From Mytilus galloprovincialis (lineage: Eukaryota; Mollusca; Bivalvia; Mytilida; Mytilidae), in the NCBI RefSeq assembly GCF_965363235.1, contig NC_134846.1, positions 61,431,121 through 61,495,120 of the forward strand: a stretch of DNA of 64,000 bases, in the 5' to 3' direction. Below the pieces are notes generated by a model. It was not told the DNA's origin. It saw only the letters and a list, made by a program, of their open reading frames with translations, and searched no databases. Made by a program: the position numbers and the translations under genes. This document shows positions 24,716 to 36,091 of the stretch, piece by piece (within the stretch, counting starts at the first letter, position 1; every line of letters begins with the position of its first letter).

Positions 24716-24884
24716 ATTGCTGATCATCTTCTTTTTTTTATAAATGGATTCGGACTCAGACTATGCAGACAGTAACTATCAGCTAACATCCCACAGTGAG
24801 CTATCGTTGGAGTTTGATTTTGATGATAGTCCAAATGAAGCCTCATGTATCGTCATTGACGATACATGTACTGACAGTCAAATA
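24716..24884 (+). CDS. Upstream ORF (acidic protein), first coding exon
   Basis: The acceptor is TTTTGTTTTCAG at 24715. The ATG is at 24744 and the donor GTGAGT at 24885. It encodes 47 residues starting MDSDSDYADSNYQLTSHSEL, then FDFDDSPNEA: very acidic, Ser/Asp-rich and probably disordered. The reading frame is open to the donor in phase 0, matching the next exon. I recognise no domain. Together with 25649-25948 it gives a 146-aa protein upstream of the 1028-aa ORF. Confidence 0.6.
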
Positions 24885-25648
24885 GTGAGTTAATAATATT
24901 AATTAACAAAAAATATTTTTATTAGGAAGCAACATTATGTTTTTGTATAACAGTATAAGTTTTTTTTTCACAAATAATGTTTGTGTCAAAGAAAAAAATT
25001 ATATGCTTTTACCTATGATAATTACCAAATGCTTTTCTGTATGCATGCTATCACTCATAAATATGAAAGCCATTACTGCGCAAATAAAAATAAAGTAAAA
25101 GAAAACAAACGAATATATAAAAAAAGAAGATGTGGTATGATTGCCAATGAGACAACTATCCACAAAAGACTAAAATGACACAAACATTAACAATTATAGG
25201 TCATCGTACGGCCTTCAACAATGAGCAAAGCCCATACCGCATATAGTCAGCCGTTCATTGAAAAGAAATATTTTTTGATAGATGATGAAAGAAATATTTT
25301 AATACAGATTCGTATGAAAACACAATTTTTTCATGATTTTAAACTTATAGATCTAGACACTAAACAAATTGTTTGGTCATATATTTGTACTGGTAGTCCT
25401 TAATCATGTTAATTAGTGCATAGCTTAATCATGTTAAGAAGTGCATATATTAAATGCTGTAGTTTACTGAATTACTGGTTGTATATATTACTACACATGG
25501 GCAAGCTGACCTCCCCCCCCCCCCCCCCCCCCCATGTTGATACATTCTCTAATCTATTTAGAATTTAAGTTAAAATATAATTTAGAAAAAAAGTATTCAT
25601 AACACAATATATCACAAATATCAATATAGATCACTTCTTTTTTATTAG
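24885..25648 (+). other. Intron with a common mussel repeat
   Basis: GTGAGT to ATTAG. It holds AAAGAAGATGTGGTATGATT to GCCCATACCGCATATAG (about 25122-25250), the interspersed repeat also seen near 30205, 48333 and 51335, and a run of C of about 23 near 25512. Confidence 0.6.
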
Positions 25649-25948
25649 GTTCATGACAGTGACGCAGAGACACAAATTCCAGTTCCAAAAATATCTTTAC
25701 GATTCGTTTCATCATCAGATTCAGATTCAGAAGATTTACCACACCATAAGAAACAAAAGAAAGAACAGGTAACCAAAATAGACAATAAAGAAACCAGCAC
25801 ACAAACTGTTTGCTCTGGTGATTTCATAACCAACACGGTTGGTATATTGGCCATACCACTCGTAAAATCTGAAGAAAACAACAAATCAACACAAACTCTT
25901 GTAACTGGAACAATTCTGTCCTTCAGTAAATTCATGTTTATTGAATAG
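25649..25948 (+). CDS. Upstream ORF (acidic protein), second coding exon
   Basis: The acceptor is TTTTTTATTAG and phase 0 continues the 24744 frame. It reads VHDSDAETQIPVPKISLRF, then SSSDSDSEDLPHHKKQKKEQ, an acidic patch next to a basic KKQKK cluster that could be a nuclear localisation signal. Two S-T-Q-T repeats follow before the stop TAG at 25946-25948. A usable donor (CAG then GTAACC at 25769) lies inside. The stop is only 11 nt before the ATG of the 1028-aa ORF and in another frame. That frame opens only at 25945, so the two cannot be fused by a simple indel further upstream. Confidence 0.6.
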   Translation, partial: VHDSDAETQIPVPKISLRFVSSSDSDSEDLPHHKKQKKEQVTKIDNKETSTQTVCSGDFITNTVGILAIPLVKSEENNKSTQTLVTGTILSFSKFMFIE

Positions 25949-25959
25949 AACAATTTAAA

Positions 25960-28900
25960 ATGGAAAACTGTTTGAAACTGGGTATAACTGAAGATGATTT
26001 GAAAAATAAAACAATACGCATAAATATTTTACAAAAAGAACTAAATTTTGGATTGTTAGTTGAATTTTACAATTTCCTAAAACTTGAAAACTTAGCTATT
26101 CAAAATTACTTTTGCCACTGGATTTCCAATTTATGCAACATTGATATAATCAGCATTAATGAAAACGCCTTAATATCCAAATTCCACCGTCAGTATAAAT
26201 TACTCAAAAATAAAAGAGGACTGGCTAGGTTAGAAATTTTGAATCAGCAATTTTTATTACCACTACAGACATGCTCAACACCGAAGAGGAAGCCATGCAA
26301 ACAGATTGATCCAAATATTGAACTTGTTTCAGATTTACAACAGTCTTTCTGTCAACAAGAAATTAAATTGAAAACAGTTAATTTCAAATTGTCAGATAGA
26401 AGAGAAAAAGTTAAACAAATCAGTGAAAAAAATAAACAATTGAAAAGAAAATTAGATAGGTCATTCAATCGTGAAGATGAAAAGTCAACAAAAATACAAA
26501 AATATGAATTAGAAATAAATTCTTTAAAGAGGGAACTGAAGAAGAAAACTACAGAAACTACTTTACTGAAAAATATACTTGATAATGCCAAAAAAAAGTC
26601 TACCAAGTATACAAACTTGTATTATGAATCAAAGAGAACAGAAATAAAATTAAATAAGGAACTTAAGTCCACTTCAATTGAAATTAGTAATGCTAAAAGT
26701 GCACTGCAAGAAAAAGAAACTGAGTTAAATAAAGACAGAAAATTAAATGAAGAATTAAAAGAATGTCATACAAGTATTGAGTATCTTGAATCTTTACTAC
26801 AAGACACACCCGAGTTGATTCTCTATGATGAAGATCTTAAAAAATTTAATACTAAAACAATAGAATGTGTCATTAACCTTAGCGATTTAAAAGTGCCAAT
26901 TGAGAAAATATCACCTGTCATAAAGCAAATTGCTGATATATGTGGTAAAATCCCAAACAATCTTCCATCAACTAGAACTATAGAAAGAATGATAGACAGC
27001 AAAATAGCTATTGCGCATAAACAAATAAGCAATGTTCTGTCTAATAAAATCGATACAACTTTGTATACAGATGAGACCCGTAAGTATGGTAAAACACTAC
27101 AAACATATATTGTTACTGATGACAATAAGACATCTTATGTATTAGGCTTGCGAGAAATGCTTGATAAAAGTTCAAAATCTTGCTTAGATACTTTTAAAGA
27201 AATATTAAAAGACATAACTGACCATTGTTATGAACAGGAGAAAGATAATGAGAAACAAGCAGGCTATGAACTTTTATGCCATTTGAAAAACACGATGTCT
27301 GATAGAGCTTCCACTGAAAAGGCATTCAACGTTTTGTTGGAAAATTTTAGACGTGAGATTCTTCCACTTATTATCGAGGACTGGAACAAATTAGATGTCA
27401 CTGAGCAAGCTCTTTGCTCAAAGATGAACAACTTCTTTTGTGGATTACATTTAATGGTTGGAATAGCAGATGTATGTGAAAAAGCCCTTTATAAATTTGA
27501 AGAAGCTTTTTTAGAGGGTAAAGATATAGGATCTGCACATTATCCAGAGCTAAAAAGATTTTATAGGCATGAAAGTGGGACACTAAGACTAATACGAACT
27601 GCGTGCAAAGTATTTGCTGTTGGAGAAGATGAGAAAAGTGGTGCCAGTATGGCTTGGATGACATTCCTCAAGCAACAGGGGGAAAAAAACCTATTTATTC
27701 GTTTTAAGCACAACCGCTTTAACTTGGTGTTTGTGCTTGGTCTAGCATGCTATTTCCACAAAACTTTAGCGTCTATATTTTTAGATACAGTTCATGGAAC
27801 TAACAATGGACTCCTTAGAGCAGTTTCCCTTGATATTAAAGAAGATCTTTATCTTGCAGGCTGCAAAAGCTTTGGTTTAATTTCAAAACTAATAACAGGT
27901 CCATTGTGGCGTTTGCTTGAAAGTCCAGGCCACATACTGGAAATGAACAAGTTTTATAAACAGGTAATAGACTTTCTAGTGAAAGGAGTTTCAGATACAG
28001 AATTAGCAGTAAAGTTTTGTAACGGTACAGAATCACCTTTTGACACGGACATAAGTACAGATGACAAATTACTGCAAGATTTAGTAAAAGAAAATACAGA
28101 TGTAGATGCAATTGTTGTTCCAATGGTTCAAAATTTATTCCAGGCTATTCATGAACTATTAAGCAGACTTATAATAGATCATTTACCTGGTGGAACTTTT
28201 TGGGAACCAGAAGAGTACACTTTGTTATCAAGTAAGTCTGCTTTAAAACACAATAGGCTACCTGAGTTTGTGTTTGGACAACTAGACCAGCTGTTGCGGT
28301 ACCGGCCAAATGCCACTGTTCTTACCAATGAATCTTTTATAATGTATTCACATAATAAGACTAGACACTGGTTGGCATCACTTGATGAGATCGAGAAAAA
28401 AAAACTAATCACAGAAAGCATGAAGGAAGGAAAAGAACAAAGACAGTTATTCAGATCAAGGTTAGCTGATATACAAATACAGAGAATAGAAGTACAAAAA
28501 CAGAAACAGCAACAGTTACAAGAATTGGAAAGGAAACGTATACAGAAAGCTGAAGATATGACTAACATGGTCTGTTATTATGGTCTATGGCAAAATCAAA
28601 ACCAATTGGAAGAAGGTCTTTCCGTCCTTAAAAGTGAAAAGGAGAAAAGGGCTGCTTTAGAAGCTCAGTTGAAATTCCGTAAGACTGTTTTGAAACAGAA
28701 ACATCCTGACAAAAAGATTTATAATTTTTCCAAATTAAATGAAAGGGGAAAATACACAAAATTAACTATTCAACAACTGAAAGATAATGTCGAGACATTG
28801 ATCAAAGACACCCTAAAAGAACCAACACATGAAAATGCAACACAGGGAAGACCCCTCTTGGTTGGGAAAACTATAAAACATTCATTTAGTGATGGCAACA

Positions 28901-29046
28901 TTTACAATGGATATGTCATTTCTATGGTACCCGGCTTTTCTATGTGGTACAATATAAAATATGAAAGGGATGATGCGATCTATGCCTTCAACCTAGTTGA
29001 AGACATGGAAAAAGGTGATCTTAGCATTGTTGTGGCCAACCAGTGA
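25960..29046 (+). CDS. 1028-aa transposase-like protein with C-terminal Tudor-like domain
   Basis: A single uninterrupted coding exon, by far the longest ORF in the window. Visible architecture: an N-terminal helical segment (1-110); a Lys/Glu-rich coiled coil (about 120-285); a core with TLYTDETRKYGK (Asp371), TMSDRASTEKAF (Asp448) and FFCGLHLMVG (Cys494-His497); later FKHNRFN, FGQLDQLL and SHNKTRHW; a second Lys/Gln-rich coil (about 810-890); and a C-terminal LVGKTIKHSF...GYVISM...YNIKYERDDAIYAF (about 965-1020) that resembles a Tudor/chromo-like barrel. Asp-Asp plus a CxxH motif is the layout of several eukaryotic DDE transposase superfamilies. I could not place the final acidic residue with confidence. 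The protein resembles uncharacterised proteins common in molluscs and cnidarians. The open frame suggests a recently active or domesticated copy. No TIRs were found around it. Confidence 0.75.
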   Translation: MENCLKLGITEDDLKNKTIRINILQKELNFGLLVEFYNFLKLENLAIQNYFCHWISNLCNIDIISINENALISKFHRQYKLLKNKRGLARLEILNQQFLLPLQTCSTPKRKPCKQIDPNIELVSDLQQSFCQQEIKLKTVNFKLSDRREKVKQISEKNKQLKRKLDRSFNREDEKSTKIQKYELEINSLKRELKKKTTETTLLKNILDNAKKKSTKYTNLYYESKRTEIKLNKELKSTSIEISNAKSALQEKETELNKDRKLNEELKECHTSIEYLESLLQDTPELILYDEDLKKFNTKTIECVINLSDLKVPIEKISPVIKQIADICGKIPNNLPSTRTIERMIDSKIAIAHKQISNVLSNKIDTTLYTDETRKYGKTLQTYIVTDDNKTSYVLGLREMLDKSSKSCLDTFKEILKDITDHCYEQEKDNEKQAGYELLCHLKNTMSDRASTEKAFNVLLENFRREILPLIIEDWNKLDVTEQALCSKMNNFFCGLHLMVGIADVCEKALYKFEEAFLEGKDIGSAHYPELKRFYRHESGTLRLIRTACKVFAVGEDEKSGASMAWMTFLKQQGEKNLFIRFKHNRFNLVFVLGLACYFHKTLASIFLDTVHGTNNGLLRAVSLDIKEDLYLAGCKSFGLISKLITGPLWRLLESPGHILEMNKFYKQVIDFLVKGVSDTELAVKFCNGTESPFDTDISTDDKLLQDLVKENTDVDAIVVPMVQNLFQAIHELLSRLIIDHLPGGTFWEPEEYTLLSSKSALKHNRLPEFVFGQLDQLLRYRPNATVLTNESFIMYSHNKTRHWLASLDEIEKKKLITESMKEGKEQRQLFRSRLADIQIQRIEVQKQKQQQLQELERKRIQKAEDMTNMVCYYGLWQNQNQLEEGLSVLKSEKEKRAALEAQLKFRKTVLKQKHPDKKIYNFSKLNERGKYTKLTIQQLKDNVETLIKDTLKEPTHENATQGRPLLVGKTIKHSFSDGNIYNGYVISMVPGFSMWYNIKYERDDAIYAFNLVEDMEKGDLSIVVANQ

Positions 29047-29290
29047 AATGTAAGCGATCACAATATGTTCTGTTCATGTTTATCTTTGGTTTGGATTTTT
29101 ATTTTGTTTGTTATTTATATCAGTCAAACCTGTCTTTCATGACCTCATTTTACTTCAGTATATTGTTATACTTTCAACAAAAACAAAATCTGTATCTGAT
29201 GGCCATTTTTGAATAACATAGATTCCATTATTTGTCTGAATTCAGGTTTTACTGGTTTTTGGTTCATCTGTTGAGAATAGACTAATAAAG
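29047..29290 (+). other. 3' UTR with poly(A) signal candidate
   Basis: AATAAA at 29284-29289, 240 bp after the stop of the 1028-aa ORF, followed by GT-rich sequence (GGTTTGTCTGTCG). A second candidate, AATAAATA, lies near 29508. Confidence 0.45.
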
Positions 29291-30199
29291 GTTTGTCTGT
29301 CGTAATACATGTAGAACTCCATTACATTTCTAGTTGCAACAATTTAAAGAATAGCTATATAGTCTTTTTTATATATTTATTTTAAATACCAAGTCAGAGG
29401 TATTTTTATCTTTATTTTAAAAACAGAATCAGAGGTGCTAGGTTCTTTTGTACATATTTTGATTGTGTTTACCCAAATTTGACAAAAATGAAATATAGAT
29501 GTATACAAATAAATACCAATATCTCTATTTTATTTAATACATATTTTTTTTTCAGTTTATGATATATACCTTTTTTTGTAATTTATGATTTGTACTAACT
29601 TCTGTTGTGTTACTACTAATCTTAAGTTCAGGATTATACTTTGATCAACAGCTACTTATTTCAATACATGCAGTCCATTTAACTGTTTAATATTTTTCTT
29701 ATCTTTTTAAATTGAGAAATCTTTCTTCTTACTATATATTGTTTCTGATGAACAAACATTAATACATATTTGGTCCAGTAATTAATAAAAAAATGTCATA
29801 AAAACGCTCAAGTAATCACAATGAAAATCCCCACAAGGAGGCTCCATGATGTATGTGATACCCTTTGCAATCAACTCTGTCAAATATCATACATGTATAA
29901 TAAAACACTTATGGTTTCTTAATGTTGATGAGTTTTTTTCCTACTTTTTCAGATTTTCCATTCTCATTAGTGAAAGCCTTGTTTTGAAAGACTTAAAAGG
30001 ATGTACAAGCTGTGTAGCCAAAGGATGGCTATTTTTTAATGCAGTTTTAGCCAAAGGATGGCTTTTTAAGTTTCATTTTACTTTTCATTAAGTGGAAATA
30101 CATTGACATAGTACAGTAACTGTTATAAGTGGAAATGTATATATTTGTGTAATGAATATTGTATTTTGTGTATTCTCCCCCTTTTCAAGATTTTATATG

Positions 30200-30350
30200 T
30201 AGTTCTGTATAGGAAGATGTGGTATGAGTGCTAATGAGACAACTCTCCATCCAAATAACAATTTATAAAAGTAAACCATTATAGGTCAAGGTACGGTCTT
30301 CAACACGGAGCCTTGGCTCTCACCGAACAACAAGCTATAAAGAACCCCAA
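30200..30350. repeat. Common mussel repeat (retroelement end)
   Basis: AGGAAGATGTGGTATGAGTG to AACAACAAGCTATAAAG. It matches, inverted, the last 170 bp of the retroelements ending at 46561 and 60240, so it is a truncated end of that family. Copies with related sequence: 25122-25250, 48333-48500 and 51335-51530. Confidence 0.65.
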
Positions 30351-32960
30351 AATTACAAGTGTAAAACCATCGGTCTAATTAACAGTTATAGCAATAGTGT
30401 TATTATTTACTTTGCTCTTTTTAAGGTTGTGTTAACAAGTTTCATCATTTATACATAAGTTTGACAGTTTTAATTAGTCAGCCAAATGTTTTTCAAGGTT
30501 GTTCTTTGTTTCATAACTGAAATTTTACTTTCAATGATAGACATTTCCTGTTTTGTTGGCCTAGTTCGCAAAGCCCTACCAGGTGCTCTACCAGCCCTCC
30601 TCTTGGAGCTGTAGTGCCCTACTAGCCCTACTAGTTTATGTGTCACTTTTTCATTGCTTAAGGGAGTTTAGTGTTTTGTAATTTTTTAGGTTAATTAGGG
30701 GAGTATAAATAGGGGGGGGGGGGGGGAGGCATTATTTTAGTCAGTACGAAGTCAAGAATTTTTTAGTCTGTATTGTAACTTTATTGTAATACTGTCTGTT
30801 TACTATCATGACTATGCACTGTTAAATTGCGTATATTCTACATGTATGTCTTTTTAATATAAGTTGGAACTTATCATTGACTTTGAGTTTCTAATAGTTA
30901 TACACTACTCAAGGATCCATTTATAATGTATGTGACCAGGAACATTCTCAGTACAATGCTACCTGATTCATGAAACTTAACAATACTTTGAGGATCAACC
31001 TGAGACAAAGCAGAGTACCAAAGGAGTATTAGGAAACTGCCATCACTTCCATTCGTCATCGTCAGGTTCAGGCATCTCTGGTTCCCCCAGTTACCCGACC
31101 ATCCTCTCTTTTTTGTCAAATTTGCTAATTTCAACGGTTATTTAGCCAAGATAGGCTTTTAGATAATACTAACTTTTAGATATTCCATGTTATATGTCTT
31201 AAAAGTGTATTTAATGGTGATAAAAATCAAAATTTTGAAAATAATGTGTTTTTTGTTACATTTTTCTTACATTTGCATGAAAAACGTATGGGGGTACCCC
31301 TATTCAACGCCTCAGTTTTATCTTATCATATGCAAATGTACACAATTGTTTTCATATTTTGGTAGCTCTAACTATATTAGATACTTTAATATGCTGTTTA
31401 AGCATATTTAGAGAAAGTAAATAGTGTAAAAAAAGTTAGGTCAATATTTTGATAAATAAAAAAACACCATGGATAAATAATAGTATGCAACATAAATATT
31501 TGAACCCATTTTTTTTTTTTTTTTAGTAGTTTTACTTAAATTATTGCATTTTTCATTAATATATGGTCTAAGTTAACAGTACAATCAATAAAATTACTTA
31601 TTTTATTTTTTTTATAAAATCTCTGCCAGTTGCTAGTAACAAAACTTTTTTAAATAATACAGAAACTATGACTGTCGGTGTAAATGTAATTGTTTAAGAA
31701 AAAAACATGTCAAACATGCAAATATTATTTAAAAAAAATTAAGTTTTAATCACTTAAAAGTCATGTGATGTTACATATATAGGACGGGTGTGTTCGATGC
31801 GTAAATTAATTAACAAAACCCCGTCATATAACATCCAACTTTGAAACTGCGCCCAAATGTCAATTTTAGGTGTGCCACTTTGGGAATGATTTTAAACGAT
31901 TGACAATTTATTTCTCAATTTTTGTAATTTTCCCCAGATTTTTTCTATGTCGGGCAAAAAAAAGTAGCAGTTTTTAAGGAGACCCCCTAAATGACGTAAC
32001 AGCTTGACTTATGGTCGTTTTGAAAACGATTGTTTGCAAGTTGCTCTGTTAACAATTGTACAATATGAAAATTAAACAACGTGAATGCAAATATTTATAA
32101 TGACTTTACGGAAAGTAACTTTTGTGACATCTTGACAACCGTATACAAAGTTTATTTCACTTTTCTACCTTCTAAACACAAGAGGTCGAATTCTTTTGTT
32201 CTATTTAAACCGCATATCGGACTGTAATATAGAATAAGAAATCAATCAAAAGTCGAGTTAATCGATAAGTTCATGAAAAAATATCTCAGATATACAGAGG
32301 AAATTTCAATATTTTTTCTAGCTGCATCATATTTTTAAATGTCTGTTAATATTCCGATTCGGTGCGATCAGTTAATTTTATGTTTATGAAAATTTTTTTG
32401 TCAAGATTTTTGAGGATCTATGAAGATTCTTTTGGGGTGTTTAAAAAAAAAACACGTTTATAGGTCTTTATAGTATTACATTATTTTCGGCGGCAAAATA
32501 AGAATTGGACATCTATATACGATCCTAAATTGCGTTCAGTCACAAACAAGGAAAAAGTAGTAACACACGATCATTATTATGCAGTTTATATTCATACTGA
32601 AACAATTTTCAATAATGCCTTTGGTTGTATTCACTTTGATAATTCCACTAGACTTTTCACTCCTTTTTTAGTTATTTAAGACATCGGTAAATTGTGCTTA
32701 TATTTATTTTTTAATTTATTTAAATGGGGATGGTTTCGGGGGAGGTTAAAAATAATCATTAGATAAGATTTTAGGAAATTCACATGCAGACGGGAAATGT
32801 TTCTGTTAAATTTGTACTCATATCTACAGATACATGTACATTTTATAGGAAAAGCAAAGCTATGAACCAACTCAATTACCTCCATGTGAAAGTATGACAA
32901 AATATATATATACTCTATCAATAATATTTGATCAGTTTTATGAAGACAGAAATGCCAGAA
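30350..32960. other. No gene recognised
   Basis: AT-rich with G14 near 30711 and T18 near 31511. CTACCAG/CCTACTAG short repeats occur at 30580-30640. GTGTGCCAC and GTCGGGCAAAAAAAAGTAGC (31870-31970) resemble 19545-19650, which has GTGTGCCAC and GGGCAAAAAAAGGTAGCAG; both lie in the putative piggyBac intron. No coding segment identified. Confidence 0.4.
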
Positions 32961-32976
32961 TAGCGAACTTTTTTAC

Positions 32977-33260
32977 CTGTTTGTTTCAAGGACTATCTTC
33001 TTCATAAGATTGGTTGTAAACATGAGCATAAAATATGCTATTGCAGGAGCTCCTCTGTCTGGCATATTCTTGACACCACTTTCACCAATAAATTCGGGGT
33101 CTTCAGCAATTTCTTCCGGCGGAAAAATACGAAACCAAGGATTTGCCATATTCGCCATATTTCGAAACGCTCCCGTTGACGTCATATATTCTAAGACGAA
33201 TTTCATATTCGTGCAATTTCCCGTAGTTTTCCTTACATTGCTATTTGTGAAAAATCGCAA
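32977..33260 (-). CDS. piggyBac transposase N-terminal exon (probable exon 1)
   Basis: It reads MANPWFRIFPPEEIAEDPEF, then SGVKNMPDRGAPAIAYFMLM and MKKIVLETN, ending with AG of a split codon at the donor CAG then GTAAAAA. This is the piggyBac segment (P-x4-FF-x-LLF-x-ETN-R-YA) just before the catalytic domain. An in-frame TAG lies upstream at 33273-33275, so the start must be one of the internal Met codons, probably MKFVLEY or MANMANPW. The exon at 19051 starts with A plus TAT-GCC, completing E-T-N-R-Y-A exactly. Either this is one gene with a 13.9 kb intron, or two related copies share the ancestral splice site. Confidence 0.7.
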
Positions 33261-33279
33261 TTTTGCAAATGCCTAGAAA

Positions 33280-34715
33280 AGGCTAATAGAAGAACTTGTA
33301 AATGCCAGTCAGATATTATACGGAAATAATTCATGTATGCACGTTGTTAAAACTTATTACGAATCTATAACGTATTATCGACAAATAATATTTCATTCAA
33401 TGGTTAATGAATGCAAGCTTATTAATTTTCGAGTGTGTTGCCGGAGTTTACCGGATTGTGGCACAATCAAACATAGCACGCGTATCTATAATACTAAAAT
33501 TACGAGGTCCAATTTGTCAGCCGTCATCACGTAAAAACGACGAATCACAGAATTCAACTTTATATATAACTAATATAGTACAAAGTGTAGATTAAAAATT
33601 ACACCACTCCAGGCCCTTTTGTTTTCCACGTAATTAATATTGCCAATAATGAAGAAGTTCGGGTCGAGTCCGCTACCGATACCAATAGTATATTCACCTG
33701 TTACCTATTACCTTATCTGTACGTTCCGCATCTGACAGGCGCACCACCAAACGTTGTATTCAGGATTAATATGCTATATACACGGGTCATAACCACATGG
33801 TTGACACTACTAAATTGTCAAATTGTTACCTATTGTAGTATTTTAATCAGTTAGACTTTCTAAGATAACAATACGAATACTAATTTGTTAGTGGGCATGA
33901 CGTAAAACAGCGAGGCAAAGAATTCAACTTTACTTATAACTTATATAGGACAATGCTGTTGATTAAAAAATACTCCATTCCAGGACCTTTTGTTTTCTAA
34001 ATTATTAATATTACCAATAATTGATGAGTTCCAGTTCGACGGGTTCAAACAGAAAGACTTGAAAGCAGAGAAAAACTGTGTATCTTATAATCGGCATGAC
34101 TTTAACAGATGACAATACTAATACTAAAATAAGACTTGCGCATAGTTATATACTTTAATTCAATCACGGGTGTGTTCTAGTAGCATATGAAAAATATGAG
34201 AATTGATAGAGCCATAATCAGTGTACGTTTGTTTACATTCGTTCGTCTCGGATTTTCCTTGTACATGCAATGTGCTGTGACCACAGTTCGTTACTCTCGG
34301 AGGTTTTTTTTTCAATTTTGGCCCGACAATCCCTACTTTTGTTATTATAACATTTAAATAATAATTTGATTGCAGAACACGTATGAAGATTTTGATAGTA
34401 TGAAGGATTTTCTAAAATGGTTTACAGCCGTAAAATCTGTGAATTCAAGTCTATAAGAAATAATCATTTTTTCTTTTAAACTTGAATTTTCATATATATG
34501 ACTTTACGTTTTGTTTGTTCCAGCGCGGGTTCCTGTTGATGTTGTGAAAGTGACGTAATAAACGTCAACGTCAAACTATTGTTTACAGTAAACATAATAA
34601 AACCGTTGAATTATTTAAATTTAACTGCCGTAGTTGTCAAACCAACTTATTTTCAACATTTTTAAAAGACATAAAGCCGTAGTTGTTGTAAAATATGAAA
34701 AATATTTTTACCAAT
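33280..34715. other. No gene recognised; diverged internal duplication
   Basis: ACTAAAATTACGAGGTCC to CCAGGCCCTTTTGTTTTC (33490-33625) recurs diverged at about 33870-33995 as ACTAATTTGTTAG to CCAGGACCTTTTGTTTTC. No ORF of note. Confidence 0.4.
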
Positions 34716-35090
34716 TAAGGGCCAAAATATTGGCCCTGTGGCATTTTTCAGATATTGCTTAGGCCAATTTATTGGCCCTATGGCACAGAACTCGTTAATG
34801 GCATTCCCTTTCTGCTTGCTATGACTGTTCCAGTGGAGTAAGTGCCATTACCCAGCAGGTCATGTGTTAGTTTAGGACTGGTAAAGAGGCGGTCTGTTGT
34901 GACATGGTGAAACTTTTATAATGTGGCTCCACTAACTCTGTTACAACTGAATAACCAACTCCATGAGGATATGGCTGCTGACGGTTACGTCTTCCAAAGT
35001 ACAACTGTACGTGCTCAGTATAACCTGTATCAGTCAGCACTTCGGTGTTGACATGAATATCAATTAATTGGTCATTTCTATAAATTTTCT
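34716..35090 (-). pseudogene. piggyBac transposase fragment around the second catalytic Asp
   Basis: The - strand reads TEVLTDTGYTEHVQLYFGRR, then a T-T-D-R-L-F-T-S segment (second catalytic Asp) and SPKLTHDLLGNGTYSTGTV, then ASRKGMP. This matches the piggyBac D-x-x-FTS...GT-x-RKG-x-P region of a subfamily different from 17749-19051. It is followed at 34716-34790 by two GGCCAAWWTATTGGCCCTRT-like palindromic units beside a TTAA, which might be a remnant of a transposon end. Confidence 0.7.
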
Positions 35091-35109
35091 GTTTACAAAA
35101 CGTTTAATT

Positions 35110-35325
35110 TTTCGAAAAACTAAGGATTTTCTTACGCCCAGGAGTAGATTACCTTAGCCGTATTTGGCACAACTTTTAGGAATTTTTGGGTCCTCAATGC
35201 TCTTCAACTTTGTATTTGTTTGGCATTTTAACTGTTTTGATCTGAGCGTCACTGATGAGTCTTATGTAGACGAAACGCGCGTCTGGCGTATTAAATTATA
35301 ATCCTGGTACCTTTGATAACTATAA
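35110..35325 (+). mobile_element. Retrozyme-like monomer
   Basis: From CTGTTTACAAAACG through ACCTTAGCCGTATTTGGC, TCCTCAATGCTCTTCAACTT and the ribozyme-like core to AATCCTGGTACC. It is collinear with the complement of 42330-42560 and 47145-47340. Confidence 0.65.
35252..35290 (+). ncRNA. Hammerhead-ribozyme-like core, type 1, intact
   Basis: CTGATGA (35252-35258), a 13-nt hairpin with GTCT/AGAC stem and 5-nt loop, GAAA (35272-35275), CGC/GCG around a 7-nt loop, and TA (35289-35290) as U16.1 and the nucleotide at the cleavage position (GUA triplet). All core positions are present. Stem I is not well paired near the core, so self-cleavage is unproven. Confidence 0.55.
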
Positions 35326-36091
35326 TCAGATTCACTTGCACGTCTTTCAACATAGGTAAACATATTAAGACATACACAAAACGTTCACAGTATTGAACAA
35401 CAGTTGAAGTGTTTACGGAAGAAGCAAAATGTACGGAAACGTCGCCATGTGACGTCATCAAAACGTCATATTTTTAAAATTAGCAAATACAATATGTTAC
35501 AAGTATCCATTTCTTAAAAAATGAAGAGTCACCATGGACTAATATGCAATTATTTAAAATATTTGAAGAAATTAAACAAAAGCTCTGTTCTTCCGACTTT
35601 TGACGATGCAAATTTAATGATGGATGCAATATTTGGGTACTCCTCCTTTCAGAATCATTGATGGTTTGGTTCAAAGGCACCAGTTCGGAGGTCAGTTCAG
35701 ATTTCAGGTACACATTTTTGACTAAACCTATGACATAAACAAACATATAATAGGTTTGGTCATAGGCTATGTGTCAATTCTTTCCCAAGAACGTGCAGTT
35801 GACAGTTAGAAAGTAAAATCAGCGCGATTTTCTCGATAGATCTTAGTTATCAGCTTATATTAAAAAAAAAATGATAAGAAGCCGACCTACTTGCTTTATA
35901 AAAACAGACTGGAGATACTATGGCGACATTTAAAAGCCATGAGTGGAAGGAAAACTCACAAAACCATGGCAAAATCACGAGACGCAAAAAAAAAAAAACA
36001 CCCTAAAAATCCCCAAAATACTCCGTAAAAATACAACAATGAGCAACACGAACTCGAGAGCTTTGGTGAATATAATAATACAAAACGGCAT

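Noticed and set aside
26352..28568. Antisense ORFs of 84-129 codons opposite the 1028-aa gene
   Set aside because: Cys/Ser/Phe-rich shadows of the Lys/Glu-rich coding strand, without motifs.
31187..31411. 74-codon ORF after the two-ORF gene
   Set aside because: Aromatic/Ile-rich translation of AT-rich DNA with no splice context or homology that I can see.
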